A stretch of 38,857 bases of DNA, from IMG/VR virus record IMGVR_UViG_3300023116_000111, positions 1 through 38,857 of that record; one strand, given 5' to 3'. The notes under the pieces were generated by a model that worked only from the letters and a program-made list of their open reading frames with translations, did not search any database and was not told the DNA's origin. The position numbers and the translations under genes were made by a program. This document shows, piece by piece, positions 12,646-21,176 of the stretch (its first letter is position 1; each line of letters begins with the position of its first letter). This stretch comes from a virus.

Positions 12646-13343
12646 AATAATTTATTTTTTCGCTTTTTAATAATGGTTTTTATTACACTCTTTTCTAGTT
12701 TTCTACGATAATTTACAATTCTATTAGACATTTGATGATAATCTTTTATATCTTCTGTGTACTCTGTGTACTCTAAATCTATAGGTTTATTAAAATGAAA
12801 ACTTAAAATTGGTTTATCAATACTTAATTTAATTTTTGCAGGTTTAGAAAAATCATCTAATAAATACGCACTGTTTAATGTTCTAATCCAATTTGCAGGT
12901 TTTAAACCTCCTGGTACATAAAAACAATTTTCATATTGTATATTTACAGGGAGAGTATTTACTTCTAACTCTTTGTCATCTGTAACAAAAGCATAAGGAG
13001 TTCCAACTTGTAAATCTAAATAATTTTTTTTTGAGTTTGTTGCTGTATTTAAAAATATATTTTGTTTAATCATGTCATGAACAGCATTTACATTAGGATG
13101 TATTTTTTTGTTATATTCGTATTTAAAATAACTATTACCATCACTGTTAAATCCAAATTCTATCTCCATATCTAGATAAGAATTTACATACCATAGTTTT
13201 CCATCAATACTATGAACAGCAGGACAACCAGTTTTTTTTATAACTTCAGGATATTTTTGTATTTCAGGAAATACACCTAAAGGAATATTAGAAGGATGAA
13301 TTATATATTTTACTTTTGTTTTATTTTGAATATTAAATATCAT
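12642..13343 (-). CDS. Uncharacterised protein, diverged copy of the 240-aa neighbour
   Basis: The start is taken at ATG 13343, preceded by AAGGTGG; an in-frame GTG two codons earlier is possible. It has a beta-rich fold with IHPSNIPLGVFPEIQ at the N terminus, KTGCPAVHSIDGKLW near 36, then NCFYVPGGLKPANWIR and a lysine-rich C-terminal helix (RRKLEKSVIKTIIKKRKNK). It shares motif order with the next gene. The composition is more AT-rich than its neighbours, with many AAA and ATT codons, which may mark a later acquisition. Function unknown. Confidence 0.65.
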   Translation of the reverse strand: MIFNIQNKTKVKYIIHPSNIPLGVFPEIQKYPEVIKKTGCPAVHSIDGKLWYVNSYLDMEIEFGFNSDGNSYFKYEYNKKIHPNVNAVHDMIKQNIFLNTATNSKKNYLDLQVGTPYAFVTDDKELEVNTLPVNIQYENCFYVPGGLKPANWIRTLNSAYLLDDFSKPAKIKLSIDKPILSFHFNKPIDLEYTEYTEDIKDYHQMSNRIVNYRRKLEKSVIKTIIKKRKNKLL

Positions 13344-13363
13344 TTCCACCTTATTTTATAAAT

Positions 13364-13810
13364 CTACTCAGGTGTAGTTACTACCCAACCTGTTGTATTA
13401 TCTGCTTGATATGCACTTTCATCCCATTCATAATGAGTAGTTTCGGCATCAGCAGGTACATCTAAAGGAGCTTTCCACTCGTTAATTGATGTATCTCTAA
13501 CCCATGATTCACAAGACTGACCATCTTTATCTGTAGGTTTTGGTTTCATAGGCATACCTTCATCAGCATTCCATGTTTTACCTTCAGGTATAAATACATC
13601 ATTTGTTGCATCATAAGTCATACCTTTACCTGCATAGGTAAATCTAAATGGTGTTCCACCTAATAAATGAATACCATTTACTGTGTTATAGGAAGTTCTT
13701 TTTACAGTGCAACCAAATTTTTCTGCATATTCTGTTTCTTTGTCATCATCTACTCCACCAATAACTGATGTGACTACATTGTTTTCATCAAGTAAAGCGT
13801 AATGTGCCAT
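13364..13810 (-). CDS. Tail-fibre-associated protein, 148 aa
   Basis: The start is set at ATG 13810, in a TAATG overlap with the fibre gene; an in-frame TTG at 13825 is less likely. The opening MAHYALLDENNVVTSVIGG matches a type of small protein found next to tail-fibre genes in marine phages. The rest is rich in Tyr, Trp and Thr (GIHLLGGTPFRFTYAGKG, GWVVTTPE) and looks like a beta protein exposed on a virion. A fibre tip, adaptor or fibre-assembly role is likely from its position. Confidence 0.7.
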   Translation of the reverse strand: MAHYALLDENNVVTSVIGGVDDDKETEYAEKFGCTVKRTSYNTVNGIHLLGGTPFRFTYAGKGMTYDATNDVFIPEGKTWNADEGMPMKPKPTDKDGQSCESWVRDTSINEWKAPLDVPADAETTHYEWDESAYQADNTTGWVVTTPE

Positions 13811-14811
13811 TATGCTATTGACCAACTAACATTATCAGTACCATCTGTAATAATGGTTCTTTTATTATTTCCAACAGTAGTTGTTGTAGATGCTAATGAA
13901 CCACCAACTGTCATTGTTAGAGCTTTAGAATAAATAAATAAAACAAATCCTTTACCTCCTGCACCACCTGCACCACCTGATTGCGTACCACCACCTCCAC
14001 CAATACCTGTGTTAACATGACCTGCTTTACTTACAGGCATACCACCTGAATTAGTCATCATACCATTAGTTCCACGACTTGTGTGTTCTTCTATAAATAT
14101 GCCACCATAATCAGGAAATCCAGTACCACCATTTCTTGAACCAGTACCACCATCAAATCTAGTATCAAAAGTTCCTGCAGAGGCATTACCTAAATCTCCT
14201 TCAGCAGAGTAACCTCCTCCACCTCCACCATGTGAATGTGCTGTATTTGCAACTCCATCACCACCATCATTACCTTGACCTACAGTTCCTGCACCACCTG
14301 CACCTGCATAGTTAGCACTAGGTCCACCACCTCCACCTGAACCACCTGCTGAACCACTTCCTGCAGCGTACCAGTTTGCAAAACCACCACCACCGCCACC
14401 ACCGACAGCAGTATATGTGCCACCTTCGTAAGCACAAGTAGTATCACTACCATTAGTACCATTACTTGTACCAAAACCATATCCTGCAGCAGCAGGACTA
14501 GAACCTGCACCACCTGCACCAATAGTAATTGCGTAGTTAGTATCTAATTTAAAACTTGTTGTATCTGTTGCAGTAATAAGTCCACCTGCACCACCCATAC
14601 CACCAGTGTGATAGCCAACGCCATGAACCATTCCTCCACCTGCAGCACCACCACCACCTGCAGAAATATAATAAGTTACAGGAATAAAGCCACCTTGTAA
14701 AACTAATTTGTTGTCTGCAACTTGTTGTGCATGTTCTTGTAAACTAAATACACCTGCACTATCACCTACTAATTGTGTAGGTTCTGTACCTATGTAAGAA
14801 AACTTACCCAT
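13810..14811 (-). CDS. Glycine-rich tail fibre / receptor-binding tip protein
   Basis: 333 aa. Residues about 50-290 consist of glycine runs with Ala, Asn, Ser and Tyr (GGGGGG stretches, e.g. GAGGAGS), the low-complexity type that forms polyglycine-II sheets in phage receptor-binding tips and adhesins. The N terminus (MGKFSYIGTEPTQL) resembles the particle-attached end of marine phage fibres. The C terminus is a short beta domain. AGGAGA lies ahead of the ATG. Such proteins recognise the host surface and change quickly by repeat changes. Its neighbour downstream starts within its stop. Confidence 0.8.
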   Translation of the reverse strand: MGKFSYIGTEPTQLVGDSAGVFSLQEHAQQVADNKLVLQGGFIPVTYYISAGGGGAAGGGMVHGVGYHTGGMGGAGGLITATDTTSFKLDTNYAITIGAGGAGSSPAAAGYGFGTSNGTNGSDTTCAYEGGTYTAVGGGGGGGFANWYAAGSGSAGGSGGGGGPSANYAGAGGAGTVGQGNDGGDGVANTAHSHGGGGGGYSAEGDLGNASAGTFDTRFDGGTGSRNGGTGFPDYGGIFIEEHTSRGTNGMMTNSGGMPVSKAGHVNTGIGGGGGTQSGGAGGAGGKGFVLFIYSKALTMTVGGSLASTTTTVGNNKRTIITDGTDNVSWSIA

Positions 14812-14821
14812 GTGTAATCTC

Positions 14822-15151
14822 CTATGTAATTTCTAATATGCCAAGTGTTAATTCTAAATCGCCAGTAGCTGAAGCCCAAGCTCTTAATTCATCAGTAGCT
14901 TCTAATACAAGTTTTCCTCCAATAGGATTAATTGCTGTATCAGCAGGTACTGCAAGAGTTGAAACAACTGCTGCTGCTGTTGTAGCTGAAGTATCATACA
15001 AATCCATACTTAATTCTGCAGAGTTTGTTCCATCTACATTAGCAACTTGACAATGTATAACAATAGCTGTTGTTGAAGCAGCAGGACTATATACTGATAC
15101 ATCAGCAGTATCTCCTAAAGCTACAGTTTTGTTTACAAATGTTTCTGCCAT
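14822..15151 (-). CDS. Small virion protein (tail or decoration), 109 aa
   Basis: A beta-rich, Ala/Thr-rich protein: MAETFVNKTVALGDTADVSVYSP at the start, then ASTTAIVIHCQVANVDGTNSAE, PADTAINPIGGKLVLEATDELRAWAS, and LELTLGILEI at the end. This layout occurs in small structural proteins coded near the tail tip or fibre of tailed phages. No enzyme motif is present. It lies in the tail block between the 67-aa protein and the glycine-rich fibre. Confidence 0.7.
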   Translation of the reverse strand: MAETFVNKTVALGDTADVSVYSPAASTTAIVIHCQVANVDGTNSAELSMDLYDTSATTAAAVVSTLAVPADTAINPIGGKLVLEATDELRAWASATGDLELTLGILEIT

Positions 15152-15170
15152 TTTATCTCCAATTAATTAA

Positions 15171-15374
15171 TTAATTATCTCCCATCACTATAGCACGGAC
15201 ACTTGTCTGTGTCACGCTTGTTACTGAAAGACCTTCGTAACTTATTCTTAGTGCATAACTAAGAGTTCCACCACCAGCATCAGGTAACAAATCTATATCT
15301 TCATCAATAGGTTTATTACCAATAGTGTCTATTCCTAGACTTCCACCTTCTTTAAGCATAAGAAGCATACTCAT
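15171..15374 (-). CDS. Small virion-associated protein, 67 aa
   Basis: A short protein with a Met/Leu-rich start, a glycine-rich turn (DAGGGTLSYALRISYEG), and alternating beta strands (SVTSVTQTSVRAIVMGD). It follows the 203-aa gene by one base and precedes the 109-aa gene by 19 bases. No family is recognised. Its place within the tail block suggests a small structural part. Confidence 0.6.
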   Translation of the reverse strand: MSMLLMLKEGGSLGIDTIGNKPIDEDIDLLPDAGGGTLSYALRISYEGLSVTSVTQTSVRAIVMGDN

Positions 15375-15375
15375 A

Positions 15376-15987
15376 TTATCCTCCCAATGCTAAAACTAAA
15401 CCTACACTTGCACCTAAATTAAGCTGACTTAAATTAACTTGTTTAGCTGTAGTAGTGTCATTATCGTAAACTAAAATATAATCATTTTCGTTATCTACTG
15501 TAATTGAAGTACCATCAGTAGCATTTTCCATCATTGCATCTGCTGATGATGCATTAATAGCTGCTATAGCTGCAGCACCATCTGTATTAAAATCTGATAT
15601 AGCTGTTGTTAATGATGTAATATTTGTAGCTACTCTATCATTTTGGTCATCTATATGCTCAGCTAATACAGCCATTCTAACTGTAGTACCTGATGTATGC
15701 TCAGGTAAACTTGAAGCTGCATATCTTCCTTCAACATCTCTACCTACATTAGTAACTGTAGTTCCTGAACTTTCTTTAATAACTATAACTTCTCTTGAAC
15801 CTGATGTATCAGGGTCAACTACAAGATAATACCAAGTATCTTCATCTGCTAATGTTGCACTAATTGTACTAACACCACCAGCAGAAGGTGCTTGTGATAA
15901 TGTTGTTCCTACTCCACTAGCACCAATCAAACTAGAAGCTAGTGTGCTTTCATAAAAATTTACTATTTGTGTAGCTCTATCTGCCAT
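15376..15987 (-). CDS. Tail-fibre adaptor-like protein, 203 aa
   Basis: The N-terminal two thirds carry a beta module common in phage tail proteins (WYYLVVDPDTSGSREVIVIKE, then NVGRDVEGRYAASSLPEHTSGTTVRMAV), followed by a helical segment (AEHIDDQNDRVATNITSLTTAI) and a C-terminal beta part. It starts in a TAATG overlap with the 659-aa protein. The order after the large tail protein and before the fibre fits a protein linking fibre to tail. Confidence 0.7.
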   Translation of the reverse strand: MADRATQIVNFYESTLASSLIGASGVGTTLSQAPSAGGVSTISATLADEDTWYYLVVDPDTSGSREVIVIKESSGTTVTNVGRDVEGRYAASSLPEHTSGTTVRMAVLAEHIDDQNDRVATNITSLTTAISDFNTDGAAAIAAINASSADAMMENATDGTSITVDNENDYILVYDNDTTTAKQVNLSQLNLGASVGLVLALGG

Positions 15988-17966
15988 TATGCTCCGTATC
16001 TCATTATACCAAAGGCTGCAATACCAGGAGTGTGTATAGATGTTATATCACTAATCACTGGTTGTCTTGTTCCTCTGACAGTTATTATAGCATATTGTAA
16101 CACACTTCCTCTTTCAGGGTTAGATTGTATTGGATAACTTATTCTTTCTACAACACCTTTAATAACTTCTGAAGGAGAATATATTTCTAAAGTTACTGAA
16201 CTACCTTCTAGATTTCTTAATGATGAGTATAAAGTATCACCTAAACCTTTAACCTTTATAGGTTTTCTGTTAGGTCTTTCAACTCTATCTGAAATATTTA
16301 TTGGTATTTGTGCTACTACTAGCTCAGGTCTAGCCAATGCACGAAACTGTATTGATTTAACTTGTGGTGTAGATGTATTAGTTTCATTACTATTAAGAAT
16401 AACTTTACCTACTATGTACCTAGATACTTCCTGTATCTGTTTTTCTTCATCACCATAACCAGATGCTTGTAGTAAAGCTCTAGTATAAGAACTATCATTA
16501 GGGTCATCTAGTGCTTCAAACTTAGTAGAGTATCTTAAATCTACACTTGTTCCACCAGGCAGAGTTAAAGTGCTAATCTCTGCACCAATAAACTGTTTAT
16601 GCTCTGCTGTATAAAAATCTGCTGCAGACATTATTAAGTAACCTGTACTTACATAGTTATCTGTTTCTTTATAAACACCTGCACCTGAAACTGAAGCTAC
16701 AAATTTACCACTGCTTTGTGTTACACCGTATACAAATCCACCAGCATCAAATTCTAAATCTCTAGCTAAACCTCCAGTAGGTAAGTAATATCTCCACAAA
16801 TAAGACTTACTTCCATCTTCTTCTATTCCTACATAAACACTATCTCTAGATACAAACATAGAATGTGGTGTTGTATCTACACTATCTACTACCCATTCTT
16901 TAACTAATTGTCTATTAGCTAGTACATACAAGTCATCAGCTACTACTAAATCAGCACGATATAATCTACCTACATTTCTTGTAAATTCTTTTGTACCAAA
17001 AAATACTATGCCTTCTGCAGCAGCTATTGTATGTACTTCTTCAAATGGTATCTCTGTTTGTCCTTTAAGCTCTGGAGTACCAGCTACATCTTTAATAGAA
17101 TATATATTTCCACTTTCATTAGCAGCAAGTATTACTGAACCTGCATCTACCATACTAGTAAATAAATCTGTTTCACCTGAAACTATTACTTGACTACCAC
17201 CTGTTACTAATTGGTTATTGTAATTTTTAGAAACTGGGTCTGCCCACCACAAGTAGTGAATACCATCAGAAGTTTCTCCTGATATAAATAAATAACCTTT
17301 TTCTATAAACACACCATTTAAAAAACCTGTAAGAGTAGAACCTAAACTTTCTATAGACCAAGTAGAACCATCATAATGTTGTAACTCTAAGTTAGTTCCT
17401 GAACCAGCAGTAACAAATAGTTGTTTACCAAATGGTGCTATTCCTGTAATAACATAAGATGCAGTTAACGATAGTGACCAGTTATCTCCAGCGTCACTAC
17501 TTGTATAAACTTTAGTATTATCTACTAACCACAAGTATTCATTAGCTCCATCTTTTGTTCTTACTAAATAATTGTTAGTACCAGTTAATGTAAGTGCAGA
17601 AGTTTTTTCTGTTGTACTATGCAACAAGTGTATGTGATAAGATACTTCATCATCACCGTGAAATACATCAATACCTTTACTATCCCAAAATCTAGTTGTG
17701 TCATTTGTAGTTCCGTTAGCTCTGTGTGCAGTATCTAATCCTTGTCCACCTTTAAAATTATTTCTAGAATATATACGACCTAAGTTAGAAGTAAAATCTT
17801 CTGGATTTTGTTTAACATTTATTTGACCATCTTCAACATCTGATGATTGTATAGTCATTTCTCTACCAGGTCCTATAGCACTACGATATAAGTTTGTATT
17901 AATTCTTATATCGTATCCGTATCTTTTAGGATTTCTGACGCTTAGGGTATTAGCTATCCTGACCAT
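15987..17966 (-). CDS. Large tail protein with propeller-like repeats, 659 aa
   Basis: The N terminus contains NPKRYGYDIRINTNLYR and FWDSKGIDVFHG; the middle is built of repeating beta strands with aromatic and glycine turns. An Asp-box-like motif, SSDAGDNW at 156-163, suits a beta-propeller. The C-terminal third is a separate beta domain. Such proteins form the tail tube end, nozzle or hub in short- and long-tailed phages; which one cannot be told. It overlaps both neighbours as TAATG and follows the connector gene. Confidence 0.72.
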   Translation of the reverse strand: MVRIANTLSVRNPKRYGYDIRINTNLYRSAIGPGREMTIQSSDVEDGQINVKQNPEDFTSNLGRIYSRNNFKGGQGLDTAHRANGTTNDTTRFWDSKGIDVFHGDDEVSYHIHLLHSTTEKTSALTLTGTNNYLVRTKDGANEYLWLVDNTKVYTSSDAGDNWSLSLTASYVITGIAPFGKQLFVTAGSGTNLELQHYDGSTWSIESLGSTLTGFLNGVFIEKGYLFISGETSDGIHYLWWADPVSKNYNNQLVTGGSQVIVSGETDLFTSMVDAGSVILAANESGNIYSIKDVAGTPELKGQTEIPFEEVHTIAAAEGIVFFGTKEFTRNVGRLYRADLVVADDLYVLANRQLVKEWVVDSVDTTPHSMFVSRDSVYVGIEEDGSKSYLWRYYLPTGGLARDLEFDAGGFVYGVTQSSGKFVASVSGAGVYKETDNYVSTGYLIMSAADFYTAEHKQFIGAEISTLTLPGGTSVDLRYSTKFEALDDPNDSSYTRALLQASGYGDEEKQIQEVSRYIVGKVILNSNETNTSTPQVKSIQFRALARPELVVAQIPINISDRVERPNRKPIKVKGLGDTLYSSLRNLEGSSVTLEIYSPSEVIKGVVERISYPIQSNPERGSVLQYAIITVRGTRQPVISDITSIHTPGIAAFGIMRYGA

Positions 17967-18991
17967 TATGAACTTGGATAGGCAATACTGTTTATAGTTA
18001 CTGGTTCAGGATATCTAGCTCTTAAATCTTTTCTAGCTTGTTGCATAAGTTGTTGCTTATATTGCAATAAACTATTACGAATGTTTGAAGCGGAGTTAAC
18101 AGGAAAGTTTTGTACAGCCATTTGGTCTGTAATATAACTTGTTGTTGCAGTAGGAATATCTCTACCAGCTAACATTTGTGCAGCAGCACCAGCCATAATA
18201 ATTGGCTCATATTCTGTTTGCAATCCTATAGAAGTTAGAGTTGTATTCTCAATATCACCTGAATATGTATAACTATCTTTGTCTAAAAACTTTTTCTTAA
18301 ATGTTACGTGTACTTGAAATCCACTAGATATACCATATGTTTGTAATGCGTGTACAACATTTGGACCAGCATTATAAGTTATAGTTCTTTCTACTCCATT
18401 TTCATCATTGTATGTATAAGGATTAGGTAAGTCTACTAACTCTACTGAAACACCACGCCATTGTACTGATGTGCTATCTGCATTACCATCCCATTGAGTG
18501 TATTGTGATATAGCTTTAATGGGTGCTACTAAATAGTTATAAGTACCAGGTGTATCATAGCTACCAAGAATTGTATACCCTTCTTTGTTTGTAACAGTTA
18601 AAGTTTCTACTGCAAATAATGTTGGATACAAAGTTTCTATTTGGTCTACAACTGCATTGAAAACATTTTCTCTAGGAAATACAGGAGCTATTTTAATTGT
18701 ATCACCTATACTGTGGCTTGTTGCAGTGGTTCCTCTTACACCTCTAGTTACTGTTATTGTGTTAGTAACTGCATTAAGGTCAGTACATAACATAAGTTCT
18801 CTGCCTATTTCAATAACAGTTCCTGCATCTAATGTATCTTCTTCTTCTACAGATAATAAGTCACCATTAAAAGCTATAGATGTATCGCTATTTGAAATTG
18901 CTGTAGTTAATAAAGTATAACTATTTAAATCATCAAGAGGTTCTAAATACTCTCTATAAGTTCTATCTACAAGATTACCAAGATTACTCAT
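17966..18991 (-). CDS. Head-to-tail connector / adaptor protein, 341 aa
   Basis: The start MSNLGNLVDRTYREYLEPLDD, an internal Ig-like module (LMLCTDL...VTRGVRGTTATSHSIGDTIKIAP), and a C-terminal helical part with QQARKDLRARYPEP are typical of connector proteins that follow the capsid gene in many tailed phages. The segment ENVFNAVVDQIETLYPTLF fits the helical core. It lies between a small head protein and the large tail protein, the expected position. Exact class (gp6-like or tail-tube A-like) is open. Confidence 0.72.
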   Translation of the reverse strand: MSNLGNLVDRTYREYLEPLDDLNSYTLLTTAISNSDTSIAFNGDLLSVEEEDTLDAGTVIEIGRELMLCTDLNAVTNTITVTRGVRGTTATSHSIGDTIKIAPVFPRENVFNAVVDQIETLYPTLFAVETLTVTNKEGYTILGSYDTPGTYNYLVAPIKAISQYTQWDGNADSTSVQWRGVSVELVDLPNPYTYNDENGVERTITYNAGPNVVHALQTYGISSGFQVHVTFKKKFLDKDSYTYSGDIENTTLTSIGLQTEYEPIIMAGAAAQMLAGRDIPTATTSYITDQMAVQNFPVNSASNIRNSLLQYKQQLMQQARKDLRARYPEPVTINSIAYPSS

Positions 18992-18999
18992 TGGCTCTC

Positions 19000-19338
19000 C
19001 TAACTTGTTCTAAATATTAATGATATTGTTCTGTCTGCTGCTTCTACTGCATCGGATGTAATTCTTAAATAACCTGATGAAGCAAATGCCCAACCACTAG
19101 GGTCTACTCTTACAACATCTCCTGCAGTAACAACATATGAAACTTCTGTTCCATCTGTTTCTACTACATCTACCCAGTTAGTTCCATCAAATGAAAAATC
19201 AAATGTTACGTTTGCTCCTGTCATTGTTGCAGGAAATAATATTCCTGTTAATAACATAGCGTCTGTTTTAACACCAGCAGAATTACTAGCATCTGTAGCA
19301 ACTGTAATAACAGCGTCTTTACCTATTGTTCTAATCAT
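19000..19338 (-). CDS. Small head decoration or adaptor protein, 112 aa
   Basis: A beta-sandwich-like protein with alternating strands (VTFDFSFDGTNWVDVVE, GYLRITSDAVEAADRTISLIF), no cysteines and no membrane span. It is coded directly downstream of the capsid gene across a hairpin, a frequent place for decoration or head-completion proteins. No specific family is recognised. Confidence 0.65.
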   Translation of the reverse strand: MIRTIGKDAVITVATDASNSAGVKTDAMLLTGILFPATMTGANVTFDFSFDGTNWVDVVETDGTEVSYVVTAGDVVRVDPSGWAFASSGYLRITSDAVEAADRTISLIFRTS

Positions 19339-19356
19339 ATTGTCCTTATCATAGCA

Positions 19357-19393
19357 TACTTAAAGGGGAGTGGTGGAAACTCCCCAATAAGTA
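19357..19393 (-). terminator. Hairpin after the capsid gene, possible partial terminator
   Basis: TACTTA plus GGGGAGT at 19357-19371 pairs with ACTCCCC plus TAAGTA at 19379-19393, 13 bp with an AA/AA mismatch. On the minus strand it is followed only by a weak T run, so it probably stops part of the transcripts or protects the capsid mRNA, keeping capsid expression above that of the downstream tail genes. Confidence 0.6.
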
Positions 19394-19411
19394 TTAATTA
19401 TTTAACAGGGT

Positions 19412-20491
19412 TTATTCAACACCTGTAATCTTTAGATGGTTTTGAGGAGGACCGAAGTCAAATCCCATTTCCATATAAATTGCTTTTGCTACTCGTGCAT
19501 AGTCATCTTGGTCTACGTCACGAACAAAAACTGTACCCTTACCAGGAATGTTTGTAAACACTGGTGAAATAAATGCTAAATCTGCGATGAAGCAAGTATT
19601 GTCTGGAAGAATATCAGGGTCTACGACCATTAATCCGATATTTCCAAATGGTGTGATAACTGTATCAATATCAACACCACCAACGTTTCTATCTCTTGGT
19701 AAGATAGCAGGTGTGATAACCCCTGATACTGTTGGTGCAATTAATTCTTTATTAAGTGCAAGTAATTGTGAAGGGTTAATCAATAGAACTGGTTGCTTCA
19801 TTGCTGCTTTTGCATCATACAAAACCTTCAATGAGTTTGCAATAGTATCCCAGTGTAGAGGTTGGTCAACACCACCTGATTGATTATCATAAGAGTTTCC
19901 TCCAGTTAATCCAGTGTGTGCTAATAGACCTCTCATTTGTCTATCGTTTGTACCTGCAAAGTCTGCGGCTGTACCATCGTTGTAAACACCGTTGATAGCA
20001 AACCATTCAACTTCTTTTGCAAGTTTGTCTAATGCTAGTTCCATTTGCTCTGCAAACTCATCAGTAATTGGGGAACCACCAAACAATGCTAGTTTGTCAC
20101 CAGCAGTGTTTCCTGCGTTTCCATCTGATATGTTGAAAGCATTTGCACTAACGTCAAATACATTTTGGTGGTTAGAAGCTGCCATAGCTGTGTATGACAT
20201 TTTAACACCTTTTTGGAAAATTTGAGTAACGGCTGTGTATGATACTCTATCTCTTCCAAGCCATTCTGTAGGTTGTCCACCTTCAGTTCCAACTGATGGA
20301 GCTGAGGTAACGCTTGCTGTGTCAGCAGTTTGGAATTGCCAGAATGTGGATTGTAATACTTTACCTCCACCTGACATACCACCTACTGCGGCTGTAAAAG
20401 GAGTTCTTTGACCACCTACTCTAAATAATTCACCAGCAAAGTTGTTGATGTACTTAGAGTAAATTGGGTTGGCTGAACCTAATGCTGCCAT
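19412..20491 (-). CDS. Major capsid protein
   Basis: 359 aa. The segment TAVTQIFQKGVKMSYTAMAASNHQ and the preceding FWQFQTADTASVTSAPSVGTEG resemble the SU10-like (DUF5309) HK97-fold capsid proteins. Later parts (VLLINPSQLLALNKEL, GNIGLMVVDPDILPDNTCFIADL) fit the P-domain. AGGAGA lies 8 bases ahead of the ATG, the scaffold-like gene is immediately upstream, and a hairpin follows: all usual for the most abundant phage protein. Codon use is the most C/G-rich of the right arm, in line with high expression. No delta-domain cleavage site was identified. Confidence 0.85.
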   Translation of the reverse strand: MAALGSANPIYSKYINNFAGELFRVGGQRTPFTAAVGGMSGGGKVLQSTFWQFQTADTASVTSAPSVGTEGGQPTEWLGRDRVSYTAVTQIFQKGVKMSYTAMAASNHQNVFDVSANAFNISDGNAGNTAGDKLALFGGSPITDEFAEQMELALDKLAKEVEWFAINGVYNDGTAADFAGTNDRQMRGLLAHTGLTGGNSYDNQSGGVDQPLHWDTIANSLKVLYDAKAAMKQPVLLINPSQLLALNKELIAPTVSGVITPAILPRDRNVGGVDIDTVITPFGNIGLMVVDPDILPDNTCFIADLAFISPVFTNIPGKGTVFVRDVDQDDYARVAKAIYMEMGFDFGPPQNHLKITGVE

Positions 20492-20514
20492 TTTAATTAT
20501 CTCCTAACTTATAG

Positions 20515-20982
20515 TTATTGTTCTTGTCTTTTAATGCCTTCTATCATTTGCATTTTAGCTTTGATAGATGACCTAATATCTCCGTCAGATTGTTTCAAGA
20601 CTTCACTAAAGACATCTAATATATCTTGCGAGTTATTAGACACTCCTAAGTTCTGCAAGTTTTGAACTCTTTGTTGTGCTGAAACTGTGTTATCAACAAC
20701 GCTAGCTTCTTCTTCAGTTTGTGGTTCGGCTGCAACTTCACTGTCGCCTAAACCAAATTCTTCAGATGCATATTGTTTAATAGCATCAACACTAACTGGA
20801 CCGTCATACATCTTAGTTACAGCTTTACCTATACCTTTGTCTGCTTCTAGTCCTAATGATGATAGTGCAGAGTGCATAGCAGAATTTCTAAGTTCTTTGT
20901 TCTCAGCTTTTAGCTTTTTGAACTCAGCCCTTAGCTCTGATATTCCTCCCTGAAAATCATCTTGGTTTTGTTCTTCTGACAT
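20515..20982 (-). CDS. Capsid scaffold-like protein, 155 aa
   Basis: An acidic helical protein: a coiled coil at the N terminus (ISELRAEFKKLKAENKELRN), a middle with predicted turn (GIGKAVTKMYDGPVSVDAIKQY), a Gln/Glu-rich linker, and a helical end (KMQMIEGIKRQEQ). Size, charge and position directly before the capsid gene are the features of internal scaffolds that guide shell assembly and then leave. GGAGAGA precedes the ATG. Family-level identity is not certain. Confidence 0.75.
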   Translation of the reverse strand: MSEEQNQDDFQGGISELRAEFKKLKAENKELRNSAMHSALSSLGLEADKGIGKAVTKMYDGPVSVDAIKQYASEEFGLGDSEVAAEPQTEEEASVVDNTVSAQQRVQNLQNLGVSNNSQDILDVFSEVLKQSDGDIRSSIKAKMQMIEGIKRQEQ

Positions 20983-21176
20983 AATTTATCTCTCCTAGTT
21001 ATCTCAAGCATTACTAACCCTATATACATTCAATTGCTTGGAAATTGAAAAGGGAATTATTTTACGACAAGGATTTTGAACAACTAACAGAATACCTTGG
21101 ATTTTTCTGTTGTATATTGTGACCCTATTTATAACCTGCGGAACTCACCACGCAGTACTATATATGGTACTATGTT
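20983..21176 (-). promoter_or_regulatory. Leader ahead of the scaffold-capsid genes, with hairpins
   Basis: This 194-bp gap is the longest in the right arm. On the minus strand it holds CTGCG/CGCAG at 21136-21155, AACAGAA/TTCTGTT at 21086-21092 with 21105-21111, and CAATT/AATTG near 21031-21047. A TATAAA box-like sequence occurs on the minus strand near 21130. It likely carries an additional promoter or processing site raising capsid expression. I cannot fix a -35/-10 pair. Confidence 0.45.

Noticed and set aside
14280-14522. 80-codon valine/leucine-rich frame
   Set aside because: Shadow of the glycine-codon repeats of the fibre gene read in another frame.
20089-20382. 97-codon minus-strand frame
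   Set aside because: Lies wholly within the capsid gene in another frame, with no family features.
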